Numbered from the stretch's first letter, positions 17,928 to 27,375 are shown. The stretch: 64,000 nucleotides of DNA from Portibacter marinus (GCF_021533195.1 NZ_JAJNKB010000011.1:53606-117605), one strand, 5' to 3'. A program made the numbers and translations. The notes: generated by a model from the letters alone, not told the origin.

Positions 17928-19094
17928 TTAGACCATTACACTGCTATGCATCGCTGATAAAAATGCATCCAAATCACTCCGAGAATTATAAATACTGGTA
18001 GCCAGACGGATGACCTTTCCTCGCAAAGAAATGTGAACGTTTCGCTCCTTTAATGCCAGGCTAAGTTTTTTCATATCAAAATGGTCAGGAAGTTTCACAC
18101 CAAGGATATGATTGCACCTTCCGGATGATTCCTCAATGAAACAGCCATTGGCTTTGAATGCATTCAAGTAATCATCGATGAGGTTTGTGGAATAGGCCTG
18201 CAATCCTTCCACCGTCCATACCTGGAGTTGGGTCAAAGCGGTATGCATCATCGGAACTAGAATAAAATTACTATGCTCACCCACAGAGTATCTTGCTGCA
18301 CCAGGCCTGTATTCAGAATTATAATTGACCAGATTTTTAAAATCGTCGCTACGTTTTCGAATGGTCCAGTTTTCTTCAATGGGTAGGCCTTTCAGGAATT
18401 TGTCATTGTAATAGGCAAATCCGATACCATAAGGACCGAATAACCATTTATAACCCACAGTTACTAGAGCGTCGGGCTTTATTTTTTGCACATCAAATGC
18501 AAGCGCCCCGATTGATTGCGAACCATCAATAATGAGATAAGCATCATTTTCATCACAAGCAGATCTGAAAGCCTGAAGATTGAACAAGGTGCCGTCTGCC
18601 CAATGCACATGACCACATGCCACCAGTAGCGTATCTTTATCGATTGCGTTCAAAATTGCTTCATTCCATTCACTTGATCGCCTGTCTCCGTATGAAGGTG
18701 GAGAGATAACCTCCAGGGCTAGGTTATTTTCTTTAGCAAGCCTTTCCCAGACATAGTAATTGGACGGAAATTGCTCACCTGGTACAATGATTTTCTTTTT
18801 TTTCCCAATGGTAAGATTGGCAGCAACATTGGCCAGTCCATAGGAGGCTGAGGGCACTATAGCAATATGATGATGATTTGTACAATTGATGAGGTTTGAA
18901 AATGCCTGCTTCAATTTGTCTACCGGCTCAAAAAAGTCTTGAGAAATGACCCTGTAGGGTTGAGATTTTGCCCTGACTCCAACTATTCCTGAAACTTCAA
19001 CGGATTTCAAATTGGGAGACATGTATGCGTTGTTCAAATAATGAATATGATCTTCAATTGAAAATAGATGTCTGCCGCACTTTAACATTTGCAA
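17928..19094 (-). CDS. Aminotransferase class V-fold PLP enzyme
   Basis: 388 residues in the class V aminotransferase / cysteine-desulfurase-like fold. Visible features: 'YLNNAYMSPNL' near the N-terminus, 'SASYGLANVAANL' as phosphate-binding region, 'LIIDGSQSIGALAFD' with the PLP-ring Asp, 'VTVGYKWLFGPYGIGF' with the Schiff-base Lys, and the C-terminal domain 'LKERNVHISLRGKVIRLATSIYNS'. It lacks an obvious active-site Cys loop of IscS, so it is more likely an isopenicillin-N-epimerase-like or related lyase/aminotransferase. Isolated on the minus strand between the signalling operon and ettA. Reaction not assignable. ATG at 19088 is an alternative start. Confidence 0.85.
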   Translation of the reverse strand: MQMLKCGRHLFSIEDHIHYLNNAYMSPNLKSVEVSGIVGVRAKSQPYRVISQDFFEPVDKLKQAFSNLINCTNHHHIAIVPSASYGLANVAANLTIGKKKKIIVPGEQFPSNYYVWERLAKENNLALEVISPPSYGDRRSSEWNEAILNAIDKDTLLVACGHVHWADGTLFNLQAFRSACDENDAYLIIDGSQSIGALAFDVQKIKPDALVTVGYKWLFGPYGIGFAYYNDKFLKGLPIEENWTIRKRSDDFKNLVNYNSEYRPGAARYSVGEHSNFILVPMMHTALTQLQVWTVEGLQAYSTNLIDDYLNAFKANGCFIEESSGRCNHILGVKLPDHFDMKKLSLALKERNVHISLRGKVIRLATSIYNSRSDLDAFLSAMHSSVMV

Positions 19095-19154
19095 AATTAT
19101 ATACCTTAAATGTAAGAAGAGTAAGCGTTTATATGTAGTAAAGACTCTGAAATC

Positions 19155-20198
19155 TTACTCTAGTACTTGATAGATTAACATAGGTTTGGCCTTGTTCTTC
19201 ACTTCAATGGAACCCACTTTCTCACATTGAAAGGATGACTTAATTTGATCATAACAGGCTTCAGTGATGATGATCTGATTTTCTTTAGCGACATCCTGTA
19301 ATCGTGCAGCAGTATTCACGGTGTCACCAATTACGGTATAATCTAAGCGCTTAAGGGTGGATGATCCTATATTCCCTGAAATCATTTCCCCACTTTTAAT
19401 GCCAATGGAAACCTTGGGCTGATATTGGTCAGGCGTTTTTGAAGTGGACAGTTTGTTGATTTTATCACGTATAGCTATGGCTGCATCTACAGCTCTGTCT
19501 AAATGATAGTCGTCTTTAAAAACAGCCATGATTGCATCACCAATGAATTTATCGATGAATCCATCGTTTTCAATAATGATTTTAACCATCTCATCGAAAT
19601 ATTCATTTAATAACTTTACAACCGTATCCGCAGGCTCATTTTCCGCAAATGATGTAAAACCACAGATATCAATAAAAACCACTGTTGCTTCTATCGTTTC
19701 AATGGCCAGCAATGTGCTTTCGAATTCTCTCTTACCCATAAAATTAAGCACGCTCTCATCTACATACATCTTTAGAATATCATTTTCTTTGATAGCTTTT
19801 ATGGTCTCCTTCAGATGCTTGGTGTGTTGTAATGTTTTCTCCATGGTCAAGGTTAGATCTGCAAAGTTGATGGGTTTAGTAATGAAATCAAAAGCACCCC
19901 GATTCATTGCTGTTCGAATATTCTGCATATCACCATAAGCTGAAACGATGACAGCTTTTATCAATGGACTTACATCAGCCAGTTTGGTCAAAAGTGTCAA
20001 ACCATCCATTTCTGGCATGTTGATATCACTCATGACGATGTCAATTTCAGGTACTTCGTTCAATTTTTCCAGTGCACTTACACCATTATCTGCGAAATGA
20101 AATTCATACTTCTGTTCTCGTATTTGCTTGCGGAATTTCTGTCGAATGAGAGTCTGTAAATCCTCCTCGTCGTCTACCACTAATATTCTTGACATCAT
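19155..20198 (-). CDS. Response regulator with adenylate/guanylate cyclase output
   Basis: 347 residues. An N-terminal receiver (about 1-128) has the acidic pair DDEED, the phospho-acceptor Asp in '[15 protein letters not shown]' and the switch Thr/Lys regions '[10 protein letters not shown]' and 'FITKPINF'. A linker with a coiled-coil-like helix follows, then a class III nucleotide cyclase domain (about 165-347): '[14 protein letters not shown]' and '[14 protein letters not shown]' carry the two metal-binding Asp, and '[18 protein letters not shown]' is the family's C-terminal signature. The protein thus couples phosphorylation to cyclic-nucleotide synthesis. The start overlaps the stop of the receiver gene (ATGA), so the two are translationally coupled in the kinase operon. 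Confidence 0.92.
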   Translation of the reverse strand: MMSRILVVDDEEDLQTLIRQKFRKQIREQKYEFHFADNGVSALEKLNEVPEIDIVMSDINMPEMDGLTLLTKLADVSPLIKAVIVSAYGDMQNIRTAMNRGAFDFITKPINFADLTLTMEKTLQHTKHLKETIKAIKENDILKMYVDESVLNFMGKREFESTLLAIETIEATVVFIDICGFTSFAENEPADTVVKLLNEYFDEMVKIIIENDGFIDKFIGDAIMAVFKDDYHLDRAVDAAIAIRDKINKLSTSKTPDQYQPKVSIGIKSGEMISGNIGSSTLKRLDYTVIGDTVNTAARLQDVAKENQIIITEACYDQIKSSFQCEKVGSIEVKNKAKPMLIYQVLE

Positions 20199-20572
20199 GA
20201 CTGGGTATTAAGTTTGTCCTTTAAGAGTTTGAAGTCCAAAGGTTTGGTTAAAAAGTCGTCGGCTCCTAGTGATTTAGCTGTAGTAAGGTTTTCCTGATCT
20301 CCATACGCGGTTATCATCATAACAACCGGTGGAGGTACGATGTATTTAGATTTTATTTTTTCGAGCAATTCAAACCCGTTCATACCGGGCATGTTAATAT
20401 CGCTCAAAATTAAAACAGCGCCCTGATCCATCGTACTCAGCAATTGCAGTGCTTCTTCTCCTGAATAAGCAAAATCAAATGTGTATTCGCCCTTTCTTAT
20501 TTCTTTTCTAAAACGCTGAAGAAATAAATCCTTCACATCTTTTTCATCGTCTACTACTAAGATTTTTTTCAT
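20195..20572 (-). CDS. Single-domain response regulator
   Basis: 125 residues made of one receiver domain: DDE acidic pair at residues 8-10, phospho-acceptor Asp in '[18 protein letters not shown]', Thr in '[10 protein letters not shown]' and Lys in '[10 protein letters not shown]'. No output domain. It lies 6 bp after the histidine kinase stop and overlaps the receiver-cyclase gene by ATGA. It may serve as phosphate relay between the kinases and the cyclase protein or act on a protein target; its receiver closely resembles that of the cyclase protein, suggesting local duplication. Confidence 0.92.
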   Translation of the reverse strand: MKKILVVDDEKDVKDLFLQRFRKEIRKGEYTFDFAYSGEEALQLLSTMDQGAVLILSDINMPGMNGFELLEKIKSKYIVPPPVVMMITAYGDQENLTTAKSLGADDFLTKPLDFKLLKDKLNTQS

Positions 20573-20578
20573 TTTATT

Positions 20579-22045
20579 TTACTTTTTTGGAAGTTGAATC
20601 GTGAATTCTGTATACGCTCCGTTTTCAGTTTTCACACTTATCGAACCTCCGTGAGATTTAATGATATCGTAACTCATGGATAGGCCTAAACCAGTGCCCT
20701 GTCCAGTGGGTTTGGTCGTGAAAAATGGCTGAAATATTTTACTCCTGGCTTCGTCCGAAATTCCATTTCCATTATCACTTACCTTTATAATTATATTTTC
20801 GTCTAAATTTTTAGTGGATACTGTGACCGTAGGTGCATAATTTGGTAGATTCAATTGGCCTTTCTCATTAACTGCATAGAAAGCATTGGTAATCAAGTTC
20901 AGTATTACTCTTCCGAGATCTTGTGGTACCACCTTGATTTGTGGCACGCTTTCATCTAAATCGGTTATAAGTGTGGCATTGAATGATTTATCCTTTGCTC
21001 TTAATCCATGATACGCAAGTCGGAGATATTCTTCTGCGAGTTGATTAATGTCTGTTGATTCTTTTTCTGCGGTGCTTTTCCTACTATGTTGAAGCATTGC
21101 CTTAACTATATTCTCCGCTCTTTTGCCATGAAAATTAATTTTTCCCAAATTGTCTTTAATATCTTCTGCGATTAACTTCGCCTCTTCTAATTCCCCGGAA
21201 GAAAGTTCGGTATTCATTTCATCGATAAGCTCGCTACTCAATTCTGAAAAGTTATTGACGAAATTGAGTGGATTTTGGATCTCATGAGCAATTCCTGCCG
21301 TTAACTCGCCCAAAGAAGCCATCTTCTCACTTTGTATTAATTGATCTTGGGTGGCCTTTAAATGTTCAATTGAATTTTTCAGTTCTGCTGTTCGCTCTTT
21401 CACTTGCTGTTCCAGTTTGATATTTTGATTGGCAAGTATTTCCTTCTTTTCTTCCGTTATTCTTATTACTTTTTGAGATTCTTGCGATATGGCCACAAGG
21501 ATTTCCTTAAACCTCACCGAAACATAAACCAGCAAAAGGATAGGTGCTATTAATACAGTCAATGAATTAATAGGCTTTTCATATTCATAGTAAAGATCTA
21601 GTGAATATTTATGCAAATAAATATATGTGAATGCTCCTATTACAGGAAGTACAAGGGCTGCAACTACCGCCCATTGTCCTTTAGTGATAGAATCCCAATT
21701 CGTATACAGGAGATAAGTGATGTATGCAACCATCAGCGTAAATACAATTCCAAAAGGCAGAGAGATTGAGAAAAGATGTGCAATAGCACTGGTGATGGTC
21801 AGCGTAATTAAAATACCAATAGATATCCAGGTGGTGCGTTTGGTCAAAACCCATTCAAGAATGATCAATGAAAATGAAAAAATGGCGGGCTGCAAACTTA
21901 CAGTGAATACAAATCTAAGTTTCTCCTCTGGATATGATATTTCGTAGAAAGTATTGTAAAATAAGCATATCGCTGATATCAAGGTCAAAGTGGTTAATAT
22001 AGCTATCAATTTGAAAATCTTCTCCCTGGGATTTAAATAAACCAT
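20579..22045 (-). CDS. Sensor histidine kinase (7TM + transmitter), downstream half of a split gene
   Basis: 488 residues beginning with about six membrane helices (residues 10-180), a coiled coil (190-240) and a transmitter: H-box with His253 in 'GELTAGIAHEIQNPLNF', N-box 'VILNLITNAFYAV', G1 'SDNGNGISDEA', 'FTTKPTGQGTGLGLSMSYDI'. The frame is the same as the ORF that ends at 22049; only a TAG and one Leu codon lie between the two, and the missing first membrane helix of a seven-helix 7TMR-DISM module is exactly the C-terminal helix of that upstream ORF. So this is probably the C-terminal 488 residues of one about 709-codon sensor kinase, now possibly translated from its own ATG. The transmitter is very similar to that of the neighbouring 1189-residue kinase. 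Confidence 0.9.
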   Translation of the reverse strand: MVYLNPREKIFKLIAILTTLTLISAICLFYNTFYEISYPEEKLRFVFTVSLQPAIFSFSLIILEWVLTKRTTWISIGILITLTITSAIAHLFSISLPFGIVFTLMVAYITYLLYTNWDSITKGQWAVVAALVLPVIGAFTYIYLHKYSLDLYYEYEKPINSLTVLIAPILLLVYVSVRFKEILVAISQESQKVIRITEEKKEILANQNIKLEQQVKERTAELKNSIEHLKATQDQLIQSEKMASLGELTAGIAHEIQNPLNFVNNFSELSSELIDEMNTELSSGELEEAKLIAEDIKDNLGKINFHGKRAENIVKAMLQHSRKSTAEKESTDINQLAEEYLRLAYHGLRAKDKSFNATLITDLDESVPQIKVVPQDLGRVILNLITNAFYAVNEKGQLNLPNYAPTVTVSTKNLDENIIIKVSDNGNGISDEARSKIFQPFFTTKPTGQGTGLGLSMSYDIIKSHGGSISVKTENGAYTEFTIQLPKK

Positions 22046-22048
22046 TAA

Positions 22049-22708
22049 CTAAAAAAGAAAGAAAAGCAGAAATGATATCCCCATGCATAAAGCCCCATAA
22101 ATATGCGTTTGTCTCAGATCGTTTTCAATTCGATCCAGGTATCGTGGACCATTTAAATTGATAAAATTTTGAAGGTTTTCTGGTTTGAAGCGAATTTCTC
22201 TTTGGGTAAAAGTGGTCTCATACGCTACCAGGTGCATAGCGAGCAGGTATTCCTTGTTTGGTTGGAGTCTGATGGGTATGGGTTCTTTTAGAATCGGATT
22301 GTATGCCTCATATGGATTGCCCGTTTTACCGAATGAATGAATCAAAACCCCATCTAGATAAATATCGGTTGCAGCCCAAAGATTACGACTAAGGTACAGC
22401 GGCATATTTTCAAATGAACTATCCAGTGTAAAGGCTAATCTAAACCAGCCCTCTAATCTGCCAACAGAATCTTCCATCGATGCACTTAGCTCAGTAGGTT
22501 TCAGCTTTTCCCAATCACTCACATCTATTCCAGGTTCAGCCCACTTCTTATCATCTCCAGCCTTGTAGATCCATCCATCTAGAGGGGCGAGAAATAGTCT
22601 TTGATAGGATTGGAATTGTGAAGTCGATAATACGACAGGTTTTTCCTGACCATGAAGTATTGAAATACAGCAGAATACAACTAATATAATCAATCCTCTT
22701 CTTTTCAT
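22049..22708 (-). CDS. 7TMR-DISM-type sensor extracellular domain, upstream half of a split gene
   Basis: 219 residues: signal peptide (MKRRGLIILVVFCCISILHG), a beta-rich periplasmic sensory domain with jelly-roll look ('GWFRLAFTLDSSFENMPLYL', 'DIYLDGVLIHSFGKTGNP', 'PIRLQPNKEYLLAMHLVAYE') like the 7TMR-DISM extracellular domains or glycosidase sugar-binding domains, then a membrane helix 'YGALCMGISFLLFFLF' that stops abruptly at TAG (22051-22049). The next ORF continues in the same reading frame after one codon and supplies the rest of a seven-helix kinase. On its own this ORF would be a one-helix sensor stub without output. Start overlaps the stop of the 1189-residue kinase gene (ATGA). Confidence 0.8.
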   Translation of the reverse strand: MKRRGLIILVVFCCISILHGQEKPVVLSTSQFQSYQRLFLAPLDGWIYKAGDDKKWAEPGIDVSDWEKLKPTELSASMEDSVGRLEGWFRLAFTLDSSFENMPLYLSRNLWAATDIYLDGVLIHSFGKTGNPYEAYNPILKEPIPIRLQPNKEYLLAMHLVAYETTFTQREIRFKPENLQNFINLNGPRYLDRIENDLRQTHIYGALCMGISFLLFFLF

Positions 22709-25700
22709 GATTCACATGGAATTAGGATCGAGAATTTGCTACCATTTCCGTCTTTGGTTTCCACATTGAGAAGGCCACCATGTCCTTTTGTTACAATGTC
22801 AAATGCTAAAGATAATCCCAATCCGGTTCCCTCTCCGGTAGGTTTTGTCGTAAAAAAGGGTTGAAATATTTTATCCTTGATTTCATCAGGTATGCCTTTA
22901 CCATTGTCCGCGATGTCAATGACCACATGGCCATTTGATTTAGATGTAGAAACAGAAACTGTTGGTTCAAAATCAAAGGATTGTTCCAACTTCTTTTCAT
23001 TGACTGCATGAAATGCATTGGTAATGATATTTAAAATGACACGACCCATATCTTGAGCTATAACAGGAACATTGCCTACTGTGTCATCGTACTCAGTAAT
23101 CAACTTTGCATTGAAAGATTTGTCTTTAGCTCTGAGTCCATGATAGGCTAAACGTAAAAATTCATCGGTTAATTTATTGATGTGAACAAGCTCTTTTGTG
23201 GCAGTGCTCTTACGACTGTGCTGCAACATTCCTTTGACAATGCCATCGGCTCGCTTTCCGTGGTGCGAAATCTTTTGAAGGTTCTGTTCAATATCTTTGG
23301 CGATTGCTTTCGCCTCCTCAAACTCACCGCTTTTGATTTCCTCGTTCATTTCTTGTAATAGTTCCGTGCTTAGCTCTGCGAAATTATTGACGAAATTGAG
23401 TGGATTTTGAATTTCATGAGCTATTCCCGCTGTCAGTTCTCCCAGTGAAGCCATCTTTTCAGACTGAATGAGTTGATTTTGAGTGGATTTAAGATTGGTC
23501 AATGTTTCTTCGACCTTCAATTTGGCTTTTTCCAATTTAACAAAGTCCTCATATCTACTGTAAGCCACTGAAAACGATTCAGAGAGATTTTTGACCAGTT
23601 CAATTTGTTCTTCATTTAAGGGATTTCGATGCCCAACATACAACATGCCCTGCAAAAAAGGAATAAAATGCAAATACAATGACTCAGGGGCATCATGCCC
23701 TCCCTGGTATCCTAATTTATTTTCAATTTTATCTAGCTTGATGAGCAAATTGGTCCAATCCATAAATTCAGCTTTGTTCCAATGGACTTTATAGACTTTT
23801 TCATTTCTCCAAAACTCAACGGAATTTTTAGTAATGTCGTTGGTTTCGTAATTTAGAATCATCACTCCCAGAGATTTGCCGTCCGGTGCAGACAAGTAAA
23901 CATCAATTCCCTTCGTTTCTTCATTCATAATGAAAATACCACAACGGAAAAATGGTACGCCCAGGTTGGTTAACTCTTGCCAAACGATTGGTGTTATGCG
24001 ATTGAGATCTTCCGTAGATCTCATACTTGCAATTTCTCCACGTACGCGATCTAACGACGACTGTTTTTTTGCTTCATTTTCTCTTTTCTCTGATTCCAAT
24101 AATTCCCTATACCTCTGGTAAGTCAATCCGAATACCTTGGCAAACCGTTGTAAGGTCTTGATTGCTTTAGTACTTAGCACATTCCTTGTGAAAAAAAACA
24201 GGGCGCCTTCTTTGAAGATAAAGACCGTATTATAGTGCGTCCCGAAAACCTCACTTGCAGCAGGGAGGTTATAGCCCCTACCCTCTCTCATGGCTTGGTA
24301 GTAAGCTTTCGAATACTCGCCTGAAAGTTCAAATTGAATGTGGTCATCCTGTGCTTTCCAGGCCAGGTAAATATTTTCAAATAAAGAATGAGCAGTCATA
24401 TCAATGTGTCCTGAGACATTGATGATGGTGTCCTCATCAGTTGCTGAGGTAGTCCAGACATCCATTTTCATGTTTTCATGGATTATTAATACTCCACACC
24501 TCATGGTTTCGATTCCCAGATTTTCTATCTCATTGAACATAATATTAGTAGCTGCTCCGATATCTTCTCCAGACCTCATTCCGATGGCTTTAGAACGCAC
24601 TCTTTCCAAGGCTGCCTCTATTTGTGCTTCTCTTGCTTGTGCTTCCGCTTTCTTTAAATCCAGAAAACGCACATAAGTTTGTTCAAAAACCGCTGCAAAA
24701 CGGCGAAAGATATCTATGGCATTGGGTACTTTTTCATAAGTGATAAACAATAAGAATCCGAATGAACATTTCACCAAGTGATTGATCTGATAGGTAGGTA
24801 ATGCTAATCCATAATCCTTGATTTGTTGGAAAGTTGCTTCCAGGTCAGGCAAAGATTTCATATAGTCGTAGTGCTCTTCCAGATCAGTTCCACCTAATTC
24901 CTGAACCAAAATTTCTTGATCATTCTGAACGAAATCATACCACTCTAAGAAGGAAGTTTCACCCATCAATGGTAAAATAAATGGATGTTGGAGTTTTCCT
25001 TCACTACTCATGATGCAGGTAGTAGACTTCATATCCGGAGATAAGATATTGTATCCACAACTCCATGCAGGTATTCCTAGACTCTGAATCTCCAGAAATA
25101 GCACATTAGCAGCATCTGGCAATTCTTCACTTTTCGTCATCGCCATGGTCCTGCTCCTTACTTTCTCCAGTCCTAGTTGTACTTGAACTTCAAGAGCTTG
25201 ATTTTCAGCTTTTTTGAGGTCGAGAAATCGCAAATGTGCAAGATCAAAAGCTTCAGCAAATTGCACTAAAATCTCCAGGTCACTTTGTGGAGGATGCTTT
25301 ACAACTCCTGGAAGACTATATCCTATTTCCCCATGAGTAGTGCGTGCCATTATAAATGTCAATCCTCCTATACTTCTGATATCGTCCGCTGTAGGTGCAT
25401 TCGGATCGATGTGTTGAAAATCACCCAATGTCACCATTTTATGGACATAATCAATAGCTTCTTCTGCATCCATAGCATAAACGACAGTCTGTTCATCACC
25501 TACTTCCCACTCTGAAAGTAAAGGAATATCACCATGTATATGCCTGGGTAATTTCATAACGAAACCGATGCGCCTTCCATCTCCGGAGGTCATCGCTTTC
25601 TCGTAGTGGTTAGGAGACCAAAGCATATGCCAGAAATAGTGCGCTTCATGACCAAGTGCAATGAATTCTGACCTCATGGCAACTACCACATCGAGTAGAT

Positions 25701-26274
25701 CCTCAGATTTTTTCATGCCTGTGGCTTGCGCTCTTATTCTTTGTAGAGCACCTTCGATTTCAAGCATTTTATTCCTCCGCTCGAGCTCAAAAGTTCGTTC
25801 TTCCACGGCTCTTCTTAATCTCTCGTTTTCAGCCTTTAGAGCGTCCTTGCCTATAGCTTCCCCTTCTTGGATTTTCGAGTCCGGAAATGATCCGTGTTGC
25901 TGCAAAATAATCCAACGGTCATCACTTTTTTGCATTAGTGTGGACAACCTGAATTTCTGATAAAAATTCCATTTTCCATTCAGTTGGACAAACATATCCC
26001 CATACTCGTGGACCATAAAGTAAGGGTCATATTTTATAACATCAGATACCTTGTTTCTCAATTCAACCACTCCCTTCATTTGATCTATGACACGGTACGA
26101 ATAATCAACAATTTCAGCCTTACTATTCCAGATTTCTTCCTCAGAACTTCCTATATTCCTATAGTCTTGGTCCAGATATTCGGCCCACCTTTCCAGATCT
26201 CCTTCGAAGTATGAAGACCAATAATCATCCATTACATGTTTGATTTCAACAATAAGATCATTGGTTTGGGACAT
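22705..26274 (-). CDS. Multi-repeat sensor histidine kinase with N-terminal NTF2-like domain
   Basis: 1189 residues, no membrane helix, so cytoplasmic. Residues 1-135 look like a SnoaL/NTF2-fold domain ('LIVEIKHVMDDYWSSYFEGD', 'KWNFYQKFRLSTLMQKSDDRWIILQQHG', parts quoted). A coiled coil (145-172) leads to four consecutive GAF-like units of about 187 residues, each opened by a similar helix: 'ALQRIRAQATGMKKSEDL' (about 176), 'GLEKVRSRTMAMTKSEEL' (368), 'ALERVRSKAIGMRSGEDI' (555), 'SLDRVRGEIASMRSTEDL' (740). The transmitter follows: His953 in 'GIAHEIQNPLNF', 'IIDIADNGKGIPDE'-type G1 and 'GTGLGLSLAFDI'. First gene of the signalling operon; likely reads intracellular small molecules. Confidence 0.9.
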   Translation of the reverse strand: MSQTNDLIVEIKHVMDDYWSSYFEGDLERWAEYLDQDYRNIGSSEEEIWNSKAEIVDYSYRVIDQMKGVVELRNKVSDVIKYDPYFMVHEYGDMFVQLNGKWNFYQKFRLSTLMQKSDDRWIILQQHGSFPDSKIQEGEAIGKDALKAENERLRRAVEERTFELERRNKMLEIEGALQRIRAQATGMKKSEDLLDVVVAMRSEFIALGHEAHYFWHMLWSPNHYEKAMTSGDGRRIGFVMKLPRHIHGDIPLLSEWEVGDEQTVVYAMDAEEAIDYVHKMVTLGDFQHIDPNAPTADDIRSIGGLTFIMARTTHGEIGYSLPGVVKHPPQSDLEILVQFAEAFDLAHLRFLDLKKAENQALEVQVQLGLEKVRSRTMAMTKSEELPDAANVLFLEIQSLGIPAWSCGYNILSPDMKSTTCIMSSEGKLQHPFILPLMGETSFLEWYDFVQNDQEILVQELGGTDLEEHYDYMKSLPDLEATFQQIKDYGLALPTYQINHLVKCSFGFLLFITYEKVPNAIDIFRRFAAVFEQTYVRFLDLKKAEAQAREAQIEAALERVRSKAIGMRSGEDIGAATNIMFNEIENLGIETMRCGVLIIHENMKMDVWTTSATDEDTIINVSGHIDMTAHSLFENIYLAWKAQDDHIQFELSGEYSKAYYQAMREGRGYNLPAASEVFGTHYNTVFIFKEGALFFFTRNVLSTKAIKTLQRFAKVFGLTYQRYRELLESEKRENEAKKQSSLDRVRGEIASMRSTEDLNRITPIVWQELTNLGVPFFRCGIFIMNEETKGIDVYLSAPDGKSLGVMILNYETNDITKNSVEFWRNEKVYKVHWNKAEFMDWTNLLIKLDKIENKLGYQGGHDAPESLYLHFIPFLQGMLYVGHRNPLNEEQIELVKNLSESFSVAYSRYEDFVKLEKAKLKVEETLTNLKSTQNQLIQSEKMASLGELTAGIAHEIQNPLNFVNNFAELSTELLQEMNEEIKSGEFEEAKAIAKDIEQNLQKISHHGKRADGIVKGMLQHSRKSTATKELVHINKLTDEFLRLAYHGLRAKDKSFNAKLITEYDDTVGNVPVIAQDMGRVILNIITNAFHAVNEKKLEQSFDFEPTVSVSTSKSNGHVVIDIADNGKGIPDEIKDKIFQPFFTTKPTGEGTGLGLSLAFDIVTKGHGGLLNVETKDGNGSKFSILIPCES

Positions 26275-26307
26275 AGATTATTCAGTTTGTCAGTACAGGC
26301 ACTATAC

Positions 26308-26315
26308 TAAATATA
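26308..26315 (-). promoter_or_regulatory. Possible minus-7 element of the signalling operon
   Basis: Minus strand TATATTTA, 7 of 8 to TAnnTTTG, 33 nt upstream of the kinase ATG at 26274. No convincing minus-33 partner. Confidence 0.35.
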
Positions 26316-26367
26316 CGTCAATGTTATTAATTAGAACAACTTACTCACTATTTGTACAAATTTCTTA

Positions 26368-26388
26368 CACATAGCCGAGAGCTATGTG
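26368..26388. promoter_or_regulatory. Inverted repeat upstream of the signalling operon
   Basis: Perfect 8-bp inverted repeat CACATAGC-N5-GCTATGTG, about 55 bp upstream of the candidate minus-7 element of the operon. No T-run follows, so an operator or an RNA hairpin is more likely than a terminator. Confidence 0.35.
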
Positions 26389-26547
26389 AAATTCATAATC
26401 CTTGTTGGCACTATTTATTGGGGAAAATGCAGGATTTTAATTGGTTTTACCTGGGACAAATCTACCATCCAACTTCCTCAATGTATTGTACAGATACGAC
26501 AAAATGATGGCTAAACCTAAAAGACAAATCTGATGATATCTCTACTT

Positions 26548-27375
26548 TTAGTGACGGAGCAAGTAATGGATTAGATCCATATCTAATTTCACAATGCTAT
26601 TGGGAGATGTCTGCAGATATTCTTTGAAATATCTGGACATATGGGACTGATCATAATAACCAGTTTTGTTGGCTAACTCCGTCCAGGTGATCTTTGGATT
26701 AGATTGCAAAAAGTTGAGAAGGCACTTAAACTGATAGATTTGAATGTAAACTTTGGGGCTTAGCCCAATCATTTTTTGAAAGTGTCGTTCTAAGGTTTTT
26801 CTCTGATAATGACATTGCTTTTCTATTTCCTTGACCGTAATTCCGCCTTGCCGCTCATGAATCATGGCCAAAACCTCCTCAAATCGCCCATCCTCCTTCT
26901 GGGCTGGTAAGCATCCTACAAAAAATTGATTTAATACGCCTATTTGGCGTTCTGTATTTTGGTCCATTTTTAATTTTTCCAACAAATGATTGGAGGCTTC
27001 TTTACCGATAAGTGCCTGGAGCGGAATGGCATGATTGGTCAATTTAGACATGTCATTCCTAAACAGACGATGCATACCAGTAGGTTGGAAGAAAACCAAA
27101 AGAGATTTAGTGTGTCCTAACAATTCGCCATAAACGGGAAGTGTAACTTGCCCTGTGACCACAGCTGATTCAGAAAAGAAATCCCTGTTACCTATTTTTG
27201 CAATGACTATATTTTGTGAATTGATAACTTGAATGATGAAACCACTTAAGCCAATTGGAGGGGATAGGTATGGCTCTTTCACCCCTTCTGGAACCTCAAG
27301 GACACCATAATTAGCAATGAAACTACGCAGGTTTGGTGGGGGAAGGTAGTTAGATGGCTGACTCATTGAAGCCAA
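26548..27375 (-). CDS. AraC family transcriptional regulator
   Basis: 275 residues. The C-terminal 100 residues carry the two helix-turn-helix units of AraC/XylS: 'ITVKEIEKQCHYQRKTLERHFQKMIGLSPKVYIQIYQF' (part) and 'ITWTELANKTGYYDQSHMSRYFKEYLQTSPNSIV', the latter matching the family signature. The N-terminal 170 residues (starting 'SNYLPPPNLRSFIANYGVLEVP') resemble the DUF6597-like ligand-binding/adaptor domain common in Bacteroidota AraC proteins. It is alone on the minus strand; targets unknown. Confidence 0.93.
   Translation of the reverse strand: MASMSQPSNYLPPPNLRSFIANYGVLEVPEGVKEPYLSPPIGLSGFIIQVINSQNIVIAKIGNRDFFSESAVVTGQVTLPVYGELLGHTKSLLVFFQPTGMHRLFRNDMSKLTNHAIPLQALIGKEASNHLLEKLKMDQNTERQIGVLNQFFVGCLPAQKEDGRFEEVLAMIHERQGGITVKEIEKQCHYQRKTLERHFQKMIGLSPKVYIQIYQFKCLLNFLQSNPKITWTELANKTGYYDQSHMSRYFKEYLQTSPNSIVKLDMDLIHYLLRH

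Noticed and set aside
17928..19094. Cysteine desulfurase (IscS/SufS) call
   Set aside because: The active-site Cys loop expected after the PLP Lys region is not seen and no Fe-S assembly genes are adjacent.
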